IMG/VR virus record: IMGVR_UViG_3300031952_000010
Coordinates: 27,512 to 91,511 of that record
Reading direction: 5' to 3' (one strand)
From: a virus
DNA length: 64,000 bases
How positions within the stretch are numbered: the first letter of the stretch is position 1; each line of letters begins with the position of its first letter. The position numbers were made by a program, and so were the translations under genes. Below are positions 1-8,344 of the stretch, in pieces. The notes beneath the pieces are model-generated. The model searched no databases and was not told where the DNA came from. It was given only the letters and a program-made list of their open reading frames with translations.

Positions 1-1227
1 AGACTCAATTAATTTTGTTAAAATTCCACCCATGGTTTCAATACCTAATGACAATGGTGTTACATCTAATAGTAATACATCCTTAACATCTCCCGCCAAT
101 ACACCACCTTGAATTGCCGCTCCTAAAGCAACAACCTCATCAGGATTAACACCTTTTGATGGTTCTTTACCAAAGAATTCTTTAACCGCGTTTTGGATTG
201 CTGGAATACGAGTAGTACCACCAACTAAAATAATTTCATCAATTTCACCGATAGTAATATTCGCATTTGACATTGCGGTTATACAAGGTTTAATTGTTCG
301 TTTAATTAATGAATCTGCCAATTGTTCAAATTTGGCACGAGATAAAGAAGTTACTAAGTGTTTAGGTCCTGTTGAGTCGGCACTTAAATACGGTAAGTTA
401 ATTTCTGTTTGAAGTGATGATGATAACTCAACTTTCGCCTTTTCTGCCGCCTCACGTAAACGTTGTAACGCCATTGAGTCTTTAGTAACATCAAGACCGC
501 CTGTTGATTTTTTAAATTCATCAACCATGAAATCAACAATCACTTGGTCAAAGTCATCCCCACCTAAGTGAGTGTCTCCGTCAGTTGATAAAACCTCAAA
601 TACACCATCCCCTAAGTCAAGAACAGATACATCGTGAGTTCCACCACCACAGTCAAATACAACAATTTTCATATCTTTAGACATTTTGTCTAAACCATAA
701 GCTAATGCCGCTGCGGTAGGTTCGTTAATAATACGTTTAACAGTTAGACCTGCAATTTCTCCAGCTTCTTTGGTTGCTTGACGTTGTGCGTCATTAAAAT
801 ATGCTGGTACAGTAATAACCGCTTCTGTAACACTCTCCCCTAAATAATCTTCAGCGGTTTGTTTCATTTTTTGTAAAACAACTGCGGAAATTTCTTGTGG
901 TGAGTAATGTCTATCATCAATACTTACTCTTGGAACGTTCCCATCTCCTTTTACAACTGAGTATGGAACTTTAGACGTTTCGTTTTTAACCTCATCATAA
1001 CTTGCACCCATGAAACGTTTAATTGATGAAATTGTTTTGGTTGGGTTTGTAACCGCTTGTCTTTTTGCTGGGTCACCAATTTTTCTTTCCCCACCATTAA
1101 TAAATGCCACGATTGAGGGTGTGGTTCTTTTCCCTTCACTGTTCGTAATGACAACAGGTTCACTTCCTTCCATGACTGCCACACATGAATTTGTTGTACC
1201 TAAGTCGATACCAATAATTTTTCCCAT
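1..1227 (-). CDS. dnaK: Hsp70 chaperone DnaK, 3' end cut by window edge
   Basis: The minus strand reads from ATG at 1227 to the window edge without a stop (409 codons). The protein starts [20 protein letters not shown], the actin-fold ATPase phosphate-1 motif of DnaK. It continues through a [12 protein letters not shown]-like phosphate-2 loop, an [12 protein letters not shown] motif and [13 protein letters not shown], where the substrate-binding domain begins. The whole nucleotide-binding domain is therefore present and the rest lies outside the window. DnaK is an ATP-dependent chaperone for nascent and unfolded proteins; in a phage it could help fold capsid or replication proteins. No DnaJ or GrpE is seen here. 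The gene stands alone in front of a sigma70-like promoter rather than the Bacteroidota type used elsewhere. Identity is very secure; why the phage carries it is inference. Confidence 0.97.
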   Translation of the reverse strand, partial: MGKIIGIDLGTTNSCVAVMEGSEPVVITNSEGKRTTPSIVAFINGGERKIGDPAKRQAVTNPTKTISSIKRFMGASYDEVKNETSKVPYSVVKGDGNVPRVSIDDRHYSPQEISAVVLQKMKQTAEDYLGESVTEAVITVPAYFNDAQRQATKEAGEIAGLTVKRIINEPTAAALAYGLDKMSKDMKIVVFDCGGGTHDVSVLDLGDGVFEVLSTDGDTHLGGDDFDQVIVDFMVDEFKKSTGGLDVTKDSMALQRLREAAEKAKVELSSSLQTEINLPYLSADSTGPKHLVTSLSRAKFEQLADSLIKRTIKPCITAMSNANITIGEIDEIILVGGTTRIPAIQNAVKEFFGKEPSKGVNPDEVVALGAAIQGGVLAGDVKDVLLLDVTPLSLGIETMGGILTKLIES

Positions 1228-1248
1228 AGTTAAATAATATTTTGTGTA

Positions 1249-1277
1249 ATTATATAGAATAAAATTTATGGAGTCAA
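1249..1277 (-). promoter_or_regulatory. sigma70-like promoter of dnaK
   Basis: Read on the minus strand, TTGACT (1277-1272), a 17-nt spacer and TATAAT (1254-1249) lie just upstream of dnaK. A GGAG-CTTGA-CTCC inverted repeat covers the -35. This differs from the TTG-N19-TAnnTTTG form used by other genes here. In AT-rich DNA it could be chance. Confidence 0.4.
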
Positions 1278-1312
1278 GCTCCAAAGTAGAATACTATATA
1301 ATTGTACCAAAA

Positions 1313-1336
1313 CAAAAAAACTGACAAATTGTCAGT
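1313..1336 (-). terminator. Rho-independent terminator
   Basis: ACTGACAATTTGTCAGT stem (minus strand) followed by a T run, directly after the stop of the zincin-like gene. Confidence 0.7.
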
Positions 1337-1343
1337 TTTATAA

Positions 1344-2381
1344 CTATTCAGGTGACAAAGTATACAGTCTGGAATAATTTCTTTGTAATTTTCTACCCGC
1401 CAACCTAATTCTTGGTTGGAATCTGACCATTAGGTCGAGTAAATGTTTTGAATTTGCGATGTATTTTTGTGGTTCATTACCAAAAGATTTAACACCTGCG
1501 TAATAGTCTCGTAAAAACCACTTATATAAACGATTCATTATTGGTACCAAATATTCGGGGTTGTGTTGTTTAATTCTTTCCATTAAAGTATCAAATAATT
1601 TGTTGGCATCAAAATTTTCCATCATTTTAGCCGATTTCCAATACTTAGTTTCTTTAAATTCGTCAAATGTCATTCTTAAACGTTTACTGTAGGCTTCTTG
1701 AGACATGGCTCTTATCTCATATGGTTCAGAATAATACACAAAATATAAAAAAGTACTCCAAACTTTAAATATTTCTTTAGGTACATTATAATTTGTACTA
1801 CCAGCATAACTTAATGTTGTATCAACTAACCCCGCCTTGTTTAAATTTCTATTATAAAATTCATAAACATGATTAAACTCGTGCATAATAGTGTCTCTTA
1901 AATCTAAAGACAATTCATTTTTCATATCATATTCAAAGTCCTGATTAATATATCCACTGAAGTCAAATTTAGCAACAATAGTCTTATTTACATCGTCTAA
2001 TAAATATTTTGGTAAACTATCGCTTGGTTTTTTAAGATATGACCCATCATCTTTTTTAAATAAAATTTGTTCTGCGGCACCACCCGAAGAATATTTAAAT
2101 TCAAATCTATCTCGTCTAAGTTTATCCATGGTAAAATTAATCCTTATCTCCTCAACAGGAAACTCTAAGAAATCATCAACACTATCTCTATAGATGTATT
2201 TAATGTCCTTGAATTGTATAACAATATCTTCAGATATTTTTTTATCGTTACCTTTTAAAAATTTATCAACTTTTGGTAATAACACAGAATAAACCAAATT
2301 AACAAATGGTATTGTTGCTCTTGCAACTCCAAGGTCTTCTGATAATAACGACATTTGATTTTCTGTTAGTATAATTTCCAT
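1344..2381 (-). CDS. zincin-type metallopeptidase-like virion protein
   Basis: 345-aa protein with HEFNH (in DTIMHEFNHVYEFYN), the HExxH zinc-binding and catalytic motif of zincins, in its second half. No recognisable third ligand or named family was seen. The start was set at the third possible Met (MEIILTENQMSLL) because a TATTTAT element ends 4 nt before it, as for other late genes. The N-terminus (ILTENQ..LL) resembles the short terminal motif found on several putative virion proteins here. A second HExxH protein of similar size lies at 9740. A role in digesting host or capsid protein is inference; the substrate is unknown. Confidence 0.6.
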   Translation of the reverse strand: MEIILTENQMSLLSEDLGVARATIPFVNLVYSVLLPKVDKFLKGNDKKISEDIVIQFKDIKYIYRDSVDDFLEFPVEEIRINFTMDKLRRDRFEFKYSSGGAAEQILFKKDDGSYLKKPSDSLPKYLLDDVNKTIVAKFDFSGYINQDFEYDMKNELSLDLRDTIMHEFNHVYEFYNRNLNKAGLVDTTLSYAGSTNYNVPKEIFKVWSTFLYFVYYSEPYEIRAMSQEAYSKRLRMTFDEFKETKYWKSAKMMENFDANKLFDTLMERIKQHNPEYLVPIMNRLYKWFLRDYYAGVKSFGNEPQKYIANSKHLLDLMVRFQPRIRLAGRKLQRNYSRLYTLSPE

Positions 2382-2493
2382 AAACATAAATACGCAAAAA
2401 AATAGTAATTATTTGACTTTTACTATTTTAAGAATATATTTATTTCCAATGATACGAAACAGAAAAAAACGAAACTATGAAAACATTATAATA

Positions 2494-2508
2494 AACGGTA
2501 TTACCGTT
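2494..2508. repeat. 15-bp palindrome, possible operator
   Basis: AACGGTA-T-TACCGTT, a perfect 7-bp inverted repeat just upstream of a terminator hairpin (2514-2542) and of the synthetase-like gene. It could be an operator or part of an RNA leader. Confidence 0.35.
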
Positions 2509-2513
2509 AACAA

Positions 2514-2542
2514 TCCCATCATTAATTGATGGGATTTTTTTT
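2514..2542 (+). terminator. terminator hairpin upstream of the synthetase-like gene
   Basis: TCCCATC / GATGGGA stem with a 7-nt loop and eight Ts. It lies before, not after, the gene at 2584. A short open frame (ATG AAA ACA TTA TAA) precedes it, so it may act as an attenuator or end a short upstream transcript. Confidence 0.6.
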
Positions 2543-2583
2543 GCCCATACGTTAACAATAAATAAACATAAATAAAACAAAAA

Positions 2584-3411
2584 ATGAAGAACACAAAAAG
2601 TTACAATGAATTAGTACAAAAGATGAGAGGATTTTTCCTTGATAAAGGTTTTATAGAGGTACCAACCCAATCTAGATTATCAATATTAGCGGCATGTGAG
2701 AACCCACATTCAATCGCTACTTTCAACTATAATGGGGAGATTTGGCCTTTACCACAGACAGGTCAGATGTGGTTGGAGTATGAGTTACTTAAGAACCCTG
2801 AATGGGAAGGAGTATTCTGTATTTCAACATCTTATAGACAAGAAAAGAACCCAATCCATGGTAGACATGAATTAATATTCCCAATGTTTGAATTTGAATC
2901 TAAAGGTACGATGAAAGATATGGTGGAACTTGAATCAGAACTTTTGAATCACTTGGGATTTAACAAACCTGTTGAGGTAAAATATGATGATGTTTGTGAG
3001 GAATATGGAAATGTTTCAATTTTAGAGGACGAGCATGAATCGAGAATGTGGGAAGAAAAAGGTTCGGTGATATCACTTCAAAATTTTCCATTAAGAACAA
3101 ACCCATTTTGGAACATGAAACATAATGAAAATAGTGTCTTTAATAAAGTGGATGTAATTCTTTACGGGCAAGAAACAATTGGAAGTGCGGAAAGAAGTTG
3201 TGACCCTGAAGAGATGAAACATAATTTCTACACGATTGAAGGTGGCGGTTATTCCGCCAAGTTGTTTGAACTATTTGGTAAAGATAGAGTTGAGAAAGAA
3301 CTTGAAGAATTCTTATCTTTGGATTTCTTCCCAAGATTTGGTGCGGGTATTGGTTTAACAAGATTGTCAAGGGCTTGGAATTTAAATCAAGTTGAATTGG
3401 AATTTATTTAA
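2584..3411 (+). CDS. orphan class II aminoacyl-tRNA-synthetase-like protein (AsnRS/AspRS type)
   Basis: 275-aa protein containing only a class II synthetase catalytic core. Motif 2 is STSYRQE...GRHELIFPMFEFE, with the ATP-binding Arg, and motif 3 is RFGAGIGLTRLSRAWNL with its Arg. A GQETIGSAERSCDP segment matches the conserved GE-x-GGSxRE region of class IIb enzymes. The N-terminal OB-fold anticodon-binding domain of AsnRS, AspRS and LysRS is missing. The fold resembles AsnA-type asparagine synthetases derived from AsnRS and other synthetase paralogues that act on amino acids or proteins. It may make asparagine, charge a small RNA or modify a protein; the sequence alone cannot decide. The window also carries a phage tRNA-Asn with odd architecture (27754). 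Confidence 0.75.
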   Translation: MKNTKSYNELVQKMRGFFLDKGFIEVPTQSRLSILAACENPHSIATFNYNGEIWPLPQTGQMWLEYELLKNPEWEGVFCISTSYRQEKNPIHGRHELIFPMFEFESKGTMKDMVELESELLNHLGFNKPVEVKYDDVCEEYGNVSILEDEHESRMWEEKGSVISLQNFPLRTNPFWNMKHNENSVFNKVDVILYGQETIGSAERSCDPEEMKHNFYTIEGGGYSAKLFELFGKDRVEKELEEFLSLDFFPRFGAGIGLTRLSRAWNLNQVELEFI

Positions 3412-3427
3412 TTTTTTTGTACCTTTG
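3397..3427 (+). promoter_or_regulatory. Bacteroidota-type promoter, leaderless context
   Basis: TTG (3397-3399), 20-nt spacer, TACCTTTG (3420-3427); the ATG follows 4 nt later. Confidence 0.75.
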
Positions 3428-3431
3428 TATT

Positions 3432-3626
3432 ATGAATAAGAAACCAATCAGTAAAAACGACATTGAACCTAAAAAGTGGGAACGTATCTACGAAGATGAA
3501 GATACGATTAGTATTTGGAAATACAATTCAAAAATAAGTATGATTAACCCTTATGAGGTTGAGATAAAATATAAAAAACAGCCAGTTACTGGTGGTGTTA
3601 AGAGAACAAAATTAAGTGGGTCGTAA
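3432..3626 (+). CDS. hypothetical small protein
   Basis: 64-aa charged protein (MNKKPISKNDIEPKKW...). ATG 3432 was chosen because the TAnnTTTG promoter ends 4 nt before it; the earlier TTG codon lies inside the promoter. No recognised domain, no membrane segment. A weak ACCCACTTTTTTT tract follows, pairing with the last codons (GTGGGT), and could terminate transcription. Confidence 0.65.
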   Translation: MNKKPISKNDIEPKKWERIYEDEDTISIWKYNSKISMINPYEVEIKYKKQPVTGGVKRTKLSGS

Positions 3627-3644
3627 AATTACCCACTTTTTTTA

Positions 3645-3652
3645 TATTTATT
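3645..3652 (+). promoter_or_regulatory. TATTTAT late-promoter-like element
   Basis: TATTTATT with the ATG of the next gene 4 nt after TATTTAT. The same element and spacing recur at 35555, 43631, 51841 and, on the minus strand, before the 2381 gene. Confidence 0.5.
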
Positions 3653-3655
3653 AAT

Positions 3656-4081
3656 ATGAGATTACTTAACATTCTTAAAGAAAGTATTAATAAAAAACTA
3701 ATGTTAAACTCCTTAAAGGACATGGGGTTTAATAATGAAGACTCTCAATTTGAGTTGCAAAGTTTAGTTAGTTATGTTGAGAATTTACCTAATCCTGTAA
3801 AATTATATAGAATAGTCGTAATTGACGATAAGAACGATATTAACACGACTTACCCTGGTTCCCATTACTCAACAAGCCAAAAAGATTTAGAATACTCACA
3901 TTCTTATTTAACAGGATATGGTGACAAATATTTTTTAATGGTAGTAAGTGCCGATAAGAAATTAATTGATGTTAATAGTACGATTCATAACAATATTCTT
4001 TATCCTAATGAGAATGAAGTAACTTTAAAAAATAGAGGTAAAGGTGTTGAGATATTAAGTATTAAAAAAATAAAATTTTAA
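3656..4081 (+). CDS. putative mono-ADP-ribosyltransferase, virion-type N-terminus
   Basis: 141-aa protein. I see the three-part R-STS-ExE signature of the diphtheria-unlike (C2/C3, T4 Alt/Mod type) ADP-ribosyltransferases in the right order: Arg52 in KLYRIV, STS at 72-74 in SHYSTSQKDL, and E119-N-E121 in YPNENEVTL. The first 20 residues (MRLLNILKESINKKLMLNSL) look like the short N-terminal motif on other virion candidates. TATTTAT lies 4 nt before the ATG. In T4, Alt is packaged and injected to modify host RNA polymerase; a similar injected effector is plausible here. The call rests on motifs alone, so it is tentative. Confidence 0.5.
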   Translation: MRLLNILKESINKKLMLNSLKDMGFNNEDSQFELQSLVSYVENLPNPVKLYRIVVIDDKNDINTTYPGSHYSTSQKDLEYSHSYLTGYGDKYFLMVVSADKKLIDVNSTIHNNILYPNENEVTLKNRGKGVEILSIKKIKF

Positions 4082-4106
4082 AATAAACTAAATTAAATTA
4101 AAAAAA

Positions 4107-4928
4107 ATGTTATTAAAAAAAGGGTCTAAAGGTGAAGACGTTAAAAAACTACAATCAAAATTAGGTCTAGTGGCTGACGGTGATTTCGGTTCTGGAACTG
4201 AAACTAAAGTAAAAGAATGGCAATCCTCAAACGGATTAACCGCCGATGGTGTCGTTGGAGACGGTACTTGGGGTAAAATGTTTGGTGGTGAAGTGATAAA
4301 AAAAGATGTGGTTATCCCAACAGGAGGACCATTAAAATTGGAAAAATTAAAAGGTCACGTTCCTGATGCGGTTATCTCACAAATTCCTGAAACTGCTGCG
4401 AAGTTTAATATAACTAACCCATTAAGATTAGCTCACTTCTTGGCACAATGTGGTCATGAAAGTGGTGGATTTAAAGCGGTTAGTGAAAATGTTAATTATT
4501 CTGCTGATGGTCTTAAAAAGATTTTTGGGAAATACTTTCCTGGTAACTTAAATGAGTCTTACGCTCGTCAACCTGAAAAAATTGCTGCAAGAGTGTACGC
4601 TGACCGTATGGGTAATGGTAATGAAGCGTCAAAAGAAGGGTTTAAATTTCGTGGAAGAGGGTATATCCAATTAACTGGAAAATCAAACTACACAAACTTT
4701 GCCAAATTTATTGGTGAAGATACGGTAACAAATCCTGATTTAGTTGCTACAAAATATCCATTAGCTTCCGCAGCATTTTTCTTTGATTCAAACAAACTTT
4801 GGTCAATATGTGATAAAGGAGCTGACGTTACCACGGTAACTGCGGTCACAAAAAGAGTTAACGGTGGTACTATCGGATTAGAAGATAGAATCAAACACTT
4901 TAAAGAATATTATTCATTATTATCATAA
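4107..4928 (+). CDS. endolysin: peptidoglycan-binding domain plus GH19 glycosidase
   Basis: 273-aa protein. Residues 1-55 form a PG_binding_1 domain (KKGSKGEDVKKLQSKLG...GDFGSGT...VVGDGTWGKM). Residues 90-272 are a GH19 chitinase/lysozyme fold with catalytic Glu118 in CGHESGGF and the conserved FRGRGYIQLTGKSNY segment. The enzyme should cut the glycan strands of host peptidoglycan at lysis or, if packaged, at entry. No signal peptide is seen, so export would need a holin. A strong terminator follows. Confidence 0.93.
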   Translation: MLLKKGSKGEDVKKLQSKLGLVADGDFGSGTETKVKEWQSSNGLTADGVVGDGTWGKMFGGEVIKKDVVIPTGGPLKLEKLKGHVPDAVISQIPETAAKFNITNPLRLAHFLAQCGHESGGFKAVSENVNYSADGLKKIFGKYFPGNLNESYARQPEKIAARVYADRMGNGNEASKEGFKFRGRGYIQLTGKSNYTNFAKFIGEDTVTNPDLVATKYPLASAAFFFDSNKLWSICDKGADVTTVTAVTKRVNGGTIGLEDRIKHFKEYYSLLS

Positions 4929-4935
4929 AAATAAA

Positions 4936-4959
4936 AACCCCCTTAATTGGGGGTTTTTT
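4936..4959 (+). terminator. Rho-independent terminator
   Basis: CCCCC-TTAATT-GGGGG followed by six Ts. An almost identical terminator sits at 13341. Confidence 0.9.
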
Positions 4960-4960
4960 G

Positions 4961-5650
4961 TTAAAGAAACTTCACCTGATTAGTGATTGGGTCCCAATCA
5001 ATATTCCAAGGTAAGTGAGAGTAAAGGTATCTTTCATCTAATACTGCCGCGTTGAAATAATGAGTGTGTCCGTCAAAGTAGTGTCCATATCCTGTGTGGA
5101 TGTGACCACAAATGTGAATCTTCGGTTTGATAGTTTTAATTCTTTCCGCCAATAATTCACAACCTAAATGGTCTCCTCTGCGACCTTCAACGTCATCCAA
5201 GAATCCCCACGCAGGTCCGTGAGTAACTAAGATGTCAGTGTCCTCAGGAATTGCATTCCATTTTTCTTGTAACTCAGGTCCGTTTTTTTGTAGGTTGAAC
5301 GCCCATTGATAAAATTCAGGTTGCCAAGGACTACCATAAACTTTAACCATTTGATTGTCATCCCCAACTTTCGCCCAATCATCTTGCAAGTAATTAACGG
5401 TTTTGTAAGAGTTAACAATTTGCATCGCTTTCTCGGCGTTGTTTTGGAAACCCCAATCGTGATTACCCGCAATGAATATTTTGTGGTCATAGTTATCGAT
5501 TTTATCGAACCATTTAGTGAATTCAGTAATCTCGTGCTCATAACCCATAGAAGATATATCTCCTGCGTGGATTAACAAATCACCACCAGGTAAATCCTGG
5601 GTTATGTGTTTGTGTTTTGTGTGTGTATCTGATATAATTGTGATTTTCAT
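4961..5650 (-). CDS. calcineurin-like metallophosphoesterase
   Basis: 229-aa protein with the metal-binding motifs of the family in order: ISDTHTKH, HAGDISS, AGNHDW, VTHGPAW and CGHIHTGYG. These bind two metal ions and hydrolyse phosphomonoesters or diesters. The substrate is unknown; phage members are often linked to nucleic-acid end processing. It has its own TATATTTG promoter 4 nt before the ATG, so it probably makes a leaderless mRNA, and it is convergent with the endolysin. A second, distinct phosphoesterase is at 39496. Confidence 0.9.
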   Translation of the reverse strand: MKITIISDTHTKHKHITQDLPGGDLLIHAGDISSMGYEHEITEFTKWFDKIDNYDHKIFIAGNHDWGFQNNAEKAMQIVNSYKTVNYLQDDWAKVGDDNQMVKVYGSPWQPEFYQWAFNLQKNGPELQEKWNAIPEDTDILVTHGPAWGFLDDVEGRRGDHLGCELLAERIKTIKPKIHICGHIHTGYGHYFDGHTHYFNAAVLDERYLYSHLPWNIDWDPITNQVKFL

Positions 5651-5654
5651 AGTA

Positions 5655-5685
5655 CAAATATAATAATAATTTTTAATCCCACCAA
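5655..5685 (-). promoter_or_regulatory. Bacteroidota-type promoter of the phosphoesterase
   Basis: Minus strand: TTG (5685-5683), 20-nt spacer, TATATTTG (5662-5655), ATG 4 nt downstream. Confidence 0.75.
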
Positions 5686-6272
5686 CCTTTTATTCCAGAA
5701 CCGTCAAATTGTTCATCCCAATCAACGTCTTTATCAAATTTGGTATAATCTTGACCTTTTAAAATAGTAAAAAGTTCATCCCATTCTTGTCGTTCAATTT
5801 CACGAGCTCTATCAAACACTTTACGATTGTGAATTTTTTCTTCGTCAGTGTCTTTATCAACTAAACGACTGTATCCTGGTTTATCCTCAACTGGTTCAAA
5901 CTCCCAATCGTGATGTACTATTTCGCCAAGTTCTTTTTCCGACATTTCAATGTAGTTATCCTGATTGTAGTTTTTAATTAACTCAATGGCTCTACGCATT
6001 GCGGCCACTTTCTTTAAACGAGGTCCATCAACCTCATTACCATATTTTTCAATAGTGTCAGAAGTATTGGTTAACCCAATTTCAAGAAACTTTAAAGTTC
6101 CGTGATGGTCAAACCAATAATGGCTCCATAAAGCTTTTCTAAATGTCCAAACATTCTTAAAGAATCTTGGTAAGTCATATCTAAATAATTCATATGTTTT
6201 ATACCACCAAGTTTGGTGTCGTATTAATGTTTTAAGGCTATCCCCAAAACTATCTGCAAATCCTACTTTCAT
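5673..6272 (-). CDS. hypothetical protein, Trp/Tyr-rich
   Basis: 199-aa protein (MKVGFADSFGDSLKTLIRHQTWWYKTYELFRYDLPRFFKNVW...). It is rich in aromatic residues at the N-terminus and acidic at the C-terminus (DKDVDWDEQF). No catalytic motif or membrane segment is evident. The type looks like a conserved cytoplasmic phage protein of unknown function. A TACCTTTG element lies 16 nt upstream (minus strand, 6295-6288), so transcription is probably early or host-type. Confidence 0.75.
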   Translation of the reverse strand: MKVGFADSFGDSLKTLIRHQTWWYKTYELFRYDLPRFFKNVWTFRKALWSHYWFDHHGTLKFLEIGLTNTSDTIEKYGNEVDGPRLKKVAAMRRAIELIKNYNQDNYIEMSEKELGEIVHHDWEFEPVEDKPGYSRLVDKDTDEEKIHNRKVFDRAREIERQEWDELFTILKGQDYTKFDKDVDWDEQFDGSGIKGWWD

Positions 6273-6287
6273 AACTTTAATTTTTTA

Positions 6288-6295
6288 CAAAGGTA
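6288..6295 (-). promoter_or_regulatory. TACCTTTG -7 element
   Basis: Minus-strand TACCTTTG upstream of the gene ending at 5673. The nearest TTG is only 12 nt away, so the -33 element is weak. Confidence 0.5.
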
Positions 6296-6376
6296 GGTAA
6301 TTTTTTCCAAATAAAAAAGGGGATAGTAGCGAACTTCCCCTTTAATTTGTTACCACAACAGTAACGGTCCTAAAAG

Positions 6377-6391
6377 TCCCCAACTTGGGGA
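6377..6391 (-). terminator. weak terminator hairpin
   Basis: TCCCCAAGTTGGGGA stem (minus strand) right after the stop of the next gene, followed by a short T tract. A second GGGGA...TCCCC hairpin is at 6317-6341. Confidence 0.5.
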
Positions 6392-6898
6392 TTATTTTTC
6401 TTTAACTAAAACTAAACACCTTTTAAGATATTCTTTAGCTCTAGGTGTTGGGTCAGGATGACCAAGTACTTTCTCAATGTCTTTAACTAATTCTTCACCG
6501 TGTTCGTTTTCTTTATAAAGTTCAATAACTTTATCCATTGCTTGGATACACCCGTTATTAGTCTCGTCAAAATAATTCTTTTTTCTAAAACCATTAATAT
6601 GATTCATTAAGTTAAATGCCAAATGTTCACCACCATCATTAATTGTTTCAGGGTGTAATCTTAAAGTCCTTAGCATATCTAATGTATCAACCATTCCGTT
6701 AATACCACCTTCTCTTTTGTAGATTTTATTTGAATAGTTTTGGAAACTTTTAGACGGACCAACAATGTTATCTAAAGGAATTATATTTCCTGCAACACAT
6801 CTTGGCTTTTGTTCTTTAGACTCAATTTCAGTTTGTTCTAAAATATGTTGTCTAATTGTCATACGAAGTTTTTTTTCGTCAATTGTAATTTTTCCCAT
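6392..6898 (-). CDS. hypothetical protein with virion-type N-terminal motif
   Basis: 168-aa protein (MGKITIDEKKLRMTIRQHILEQTEIES...). The first 25 residues resemble the short helix-plus-acid motif on other putative virion proteins. The remainder is mostly helical and charged, with Cys33 and Cys118. No known domain. TATTTATA precedes the start by 17 nt on the minus strand, which groups it with the late genes. Confidence 0.6.
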   Translation of the reverse strand: MGKITIDEKKLRMTIRQHILEQTEIESKEQKPRCVAGNIIPLDNIVGPSKSFQNYSNKIYKREGGINGMVDTLDMLRTLRLHPETINDGGEHLAFNLMNHINGFRKKNYFDETNNGCIQAMDKVIELYKENEHGEELVKDIEKVLGHPDPTPRAKEYLKRCLVLVKEK

Positions 6899-7007
6899 TT
6901 TGTTTTCTTTATACTATAAATATTAGAAGAAATGTAATTATTTGTGAAGTCATATATTTATAGTAAAATAAGTCCGAGAGACATAAATTTTAAATACAAT
7001 ACTATGG

Positions 7008-7229
7008 ATGATGAGAGTTCCTATAAAAACATGGAGAAAGATATTTTTAGAAAATCTTTCAGTAAAATTTTTAATGTTAGCAATGTTCTTCAACCCATTT
7101 GGGTTCGATGCCATCCAATACTATCTTATTACAGTAACAGGGAGTATCTGGTACGCCAATTTAATTATGTACTTCATCTCGGGATTCTTCTTTGGTCTAT
7201 ACTTTTATTTTCGAAAATTATCTAAATGA
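7008..7229 (+). CDS. small membrane protein
   Basis: 73-aa protein with two likely transmembrane helices (VKFLMLAMFFNPFGFDAI and YANLIMYFISGFFFGLYFYF) and a basic N-terminus (RVPIKTWRKIF). This frame was preferred to an overlapping one from 6944 because its hydrophobic pattern is coherent and its TGA overlaps the ATG of the next gene (ATGA), suggesting translational coupling. Function unknown. Confidence 0.7.
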   Translation: MMRVPIKTWRKIFLENLSVKFLMLAMFFNPFGFDAIQYYLITVTGSIWYANLIMYFISGFFFGLYFYFRKLSK

Positions 7230-8344
7230 AACTAATTGAATCCCACATATATAGAATAACTAACTTAATGGGGTTTACCCCTAATAATATTATTATTGAA
7301 TCTGAAAATGATAATAAAGACGAATATTATTTAAAAAGAATTGTTAATTTATTACAGTTCAACCGATTATATAATAGTGAAAATAAAATAAATTTAAATA
7401 AAATTCAACAATTTGCCAAAGAAAATTTAATAGATTTTGGATTATTGGAAAGGGGCATGATTAAATTATTAAAGTTAAAGGGTAATCGAAAATTAAATTT
7501 ATCCGAATTTTTTAGTGAATTAATTAAATCTTTAGAAAAAAGACATTCTCATAATTACATCGGTAACCTTGAAACTAACGACGAATTTTCATTTGAACCA
7601 CAAGAACCATCAGTCGTACCTAAAAAAGTATATAAAGAAGAGTTATATTATTTACAAATTGAATTATTAAAACTTCAAGAGTGGTTAAATAAAACTGGAA
7701 AAACAGTAATTATTGTTTTTGAGGGTAGAGATTCTGCGGGTAAAGGGTCAACTATTAAAAAATTTACTGAAAACATGAACCCAAGAAATTATAATGTAAT
7801 TGCTCTTGGAGTACCAACACCTGAAGAAAGAAAAAATTGGTGGGACAGGTACAGAAGTCAAATTCAAAAAGGTAAAATAAATTTATTTGATAGAAGTTGG
7901 TATAACAGAGGTCTTATTGAGCCAGTTATGGGTTATGGTAATCCTGAAGAATATGAAAATTTTATGAATAATGTTGAGGGGTTTGAGGAAGATTTGGTTA
8001 AAGACGGTAATTTTTTATTTAAATTGTGGTTCTCAATAGAAAAAGAAACTCAACAAAATAGATTTGATATGAGACAAAAATCTCAACTCAAGTATTGGAA
8101 GTATTCCCCTAATGATGAAAAAATGCAAGACCTTTGGGATAGATTTACAGAATTTAAAGAAAAATTATTTGATAAAACATCAACAGTTAATAATCCTTGG
8201 GTTGTCATTGATTCAAACGATAAAAAAATTTCAGGATTAAATTCAATCAGGTATATACTCCAAAATATACCTTATGAAGATAAAAATAAAAAAATATTAA
8301 ATCAATATTATCCTGAAGCTCTTTCAGTTTTAAACCCTAAGTAA
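7226..8344 (+). CDS. ppk2: polyphosphate kinase 2 family protein with N-terminal extension
   Basis: 372-aa protein. Residues about 135-365 are a PPK2 domain: Walker A EGRDSAGKGS (166-175), lid-region arginines in the WWDRYRSQ segment, and Walker B FDRSWYNRG (221-229). PPK2 transfers phosphate between polyphosphate and nucleotides, so it could regenerate NDP/NTP during phage replication. The N-terminal 130 residues are not part of PPK2. They start MKLIESHIYRITNLMGF, very close to the IIESLHRVKLLMGY start of the protein at 17532, a motif I associate with virion proteins. This raises the possibility that the enzyme is packaged. Overlap with the preceding gene implies one operon. Confidence 0.9.
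   Translation: MKLIESHIYRITNLMGFTPNNIIIESENDNKDEYYLKRIVNLLQFNRLYNSENKINLNKIQQFAKENLIDFGLLERGMIKLLKLKGNRKLNLSEFFSELIKSLEKRHSHNYIGNLETNDEFSFEPQEPSVVPKKVYKEELYYLQIELLKLQEWLNKTGKTVIIVFEGRDSAGKGSTIKKFTENMNPRNYNVIALGVPTPEERKNWWDRYRSQIQKGKINLFDRSWYNRGLIEPVMGYGNPEEYENFMNNVEGFEEDLVKDGNFLFKLWFSIEKETQQNRFDMRQKSQLKYWKYSPNDEKMQDLWDRFTEFKEKLFDKTSTVNNPWVVIDSNDKKISGLNSIRYILQNIPYEDKNKKILNQYYPEALSVLNPK

Noticed and set aside
6944-7225. 93-codon frame overlapping the small membrane protein
   Set aside because: The alternative frame at 7008 has coherent TM helices and an ATGA overlap with the PPK2 gene.
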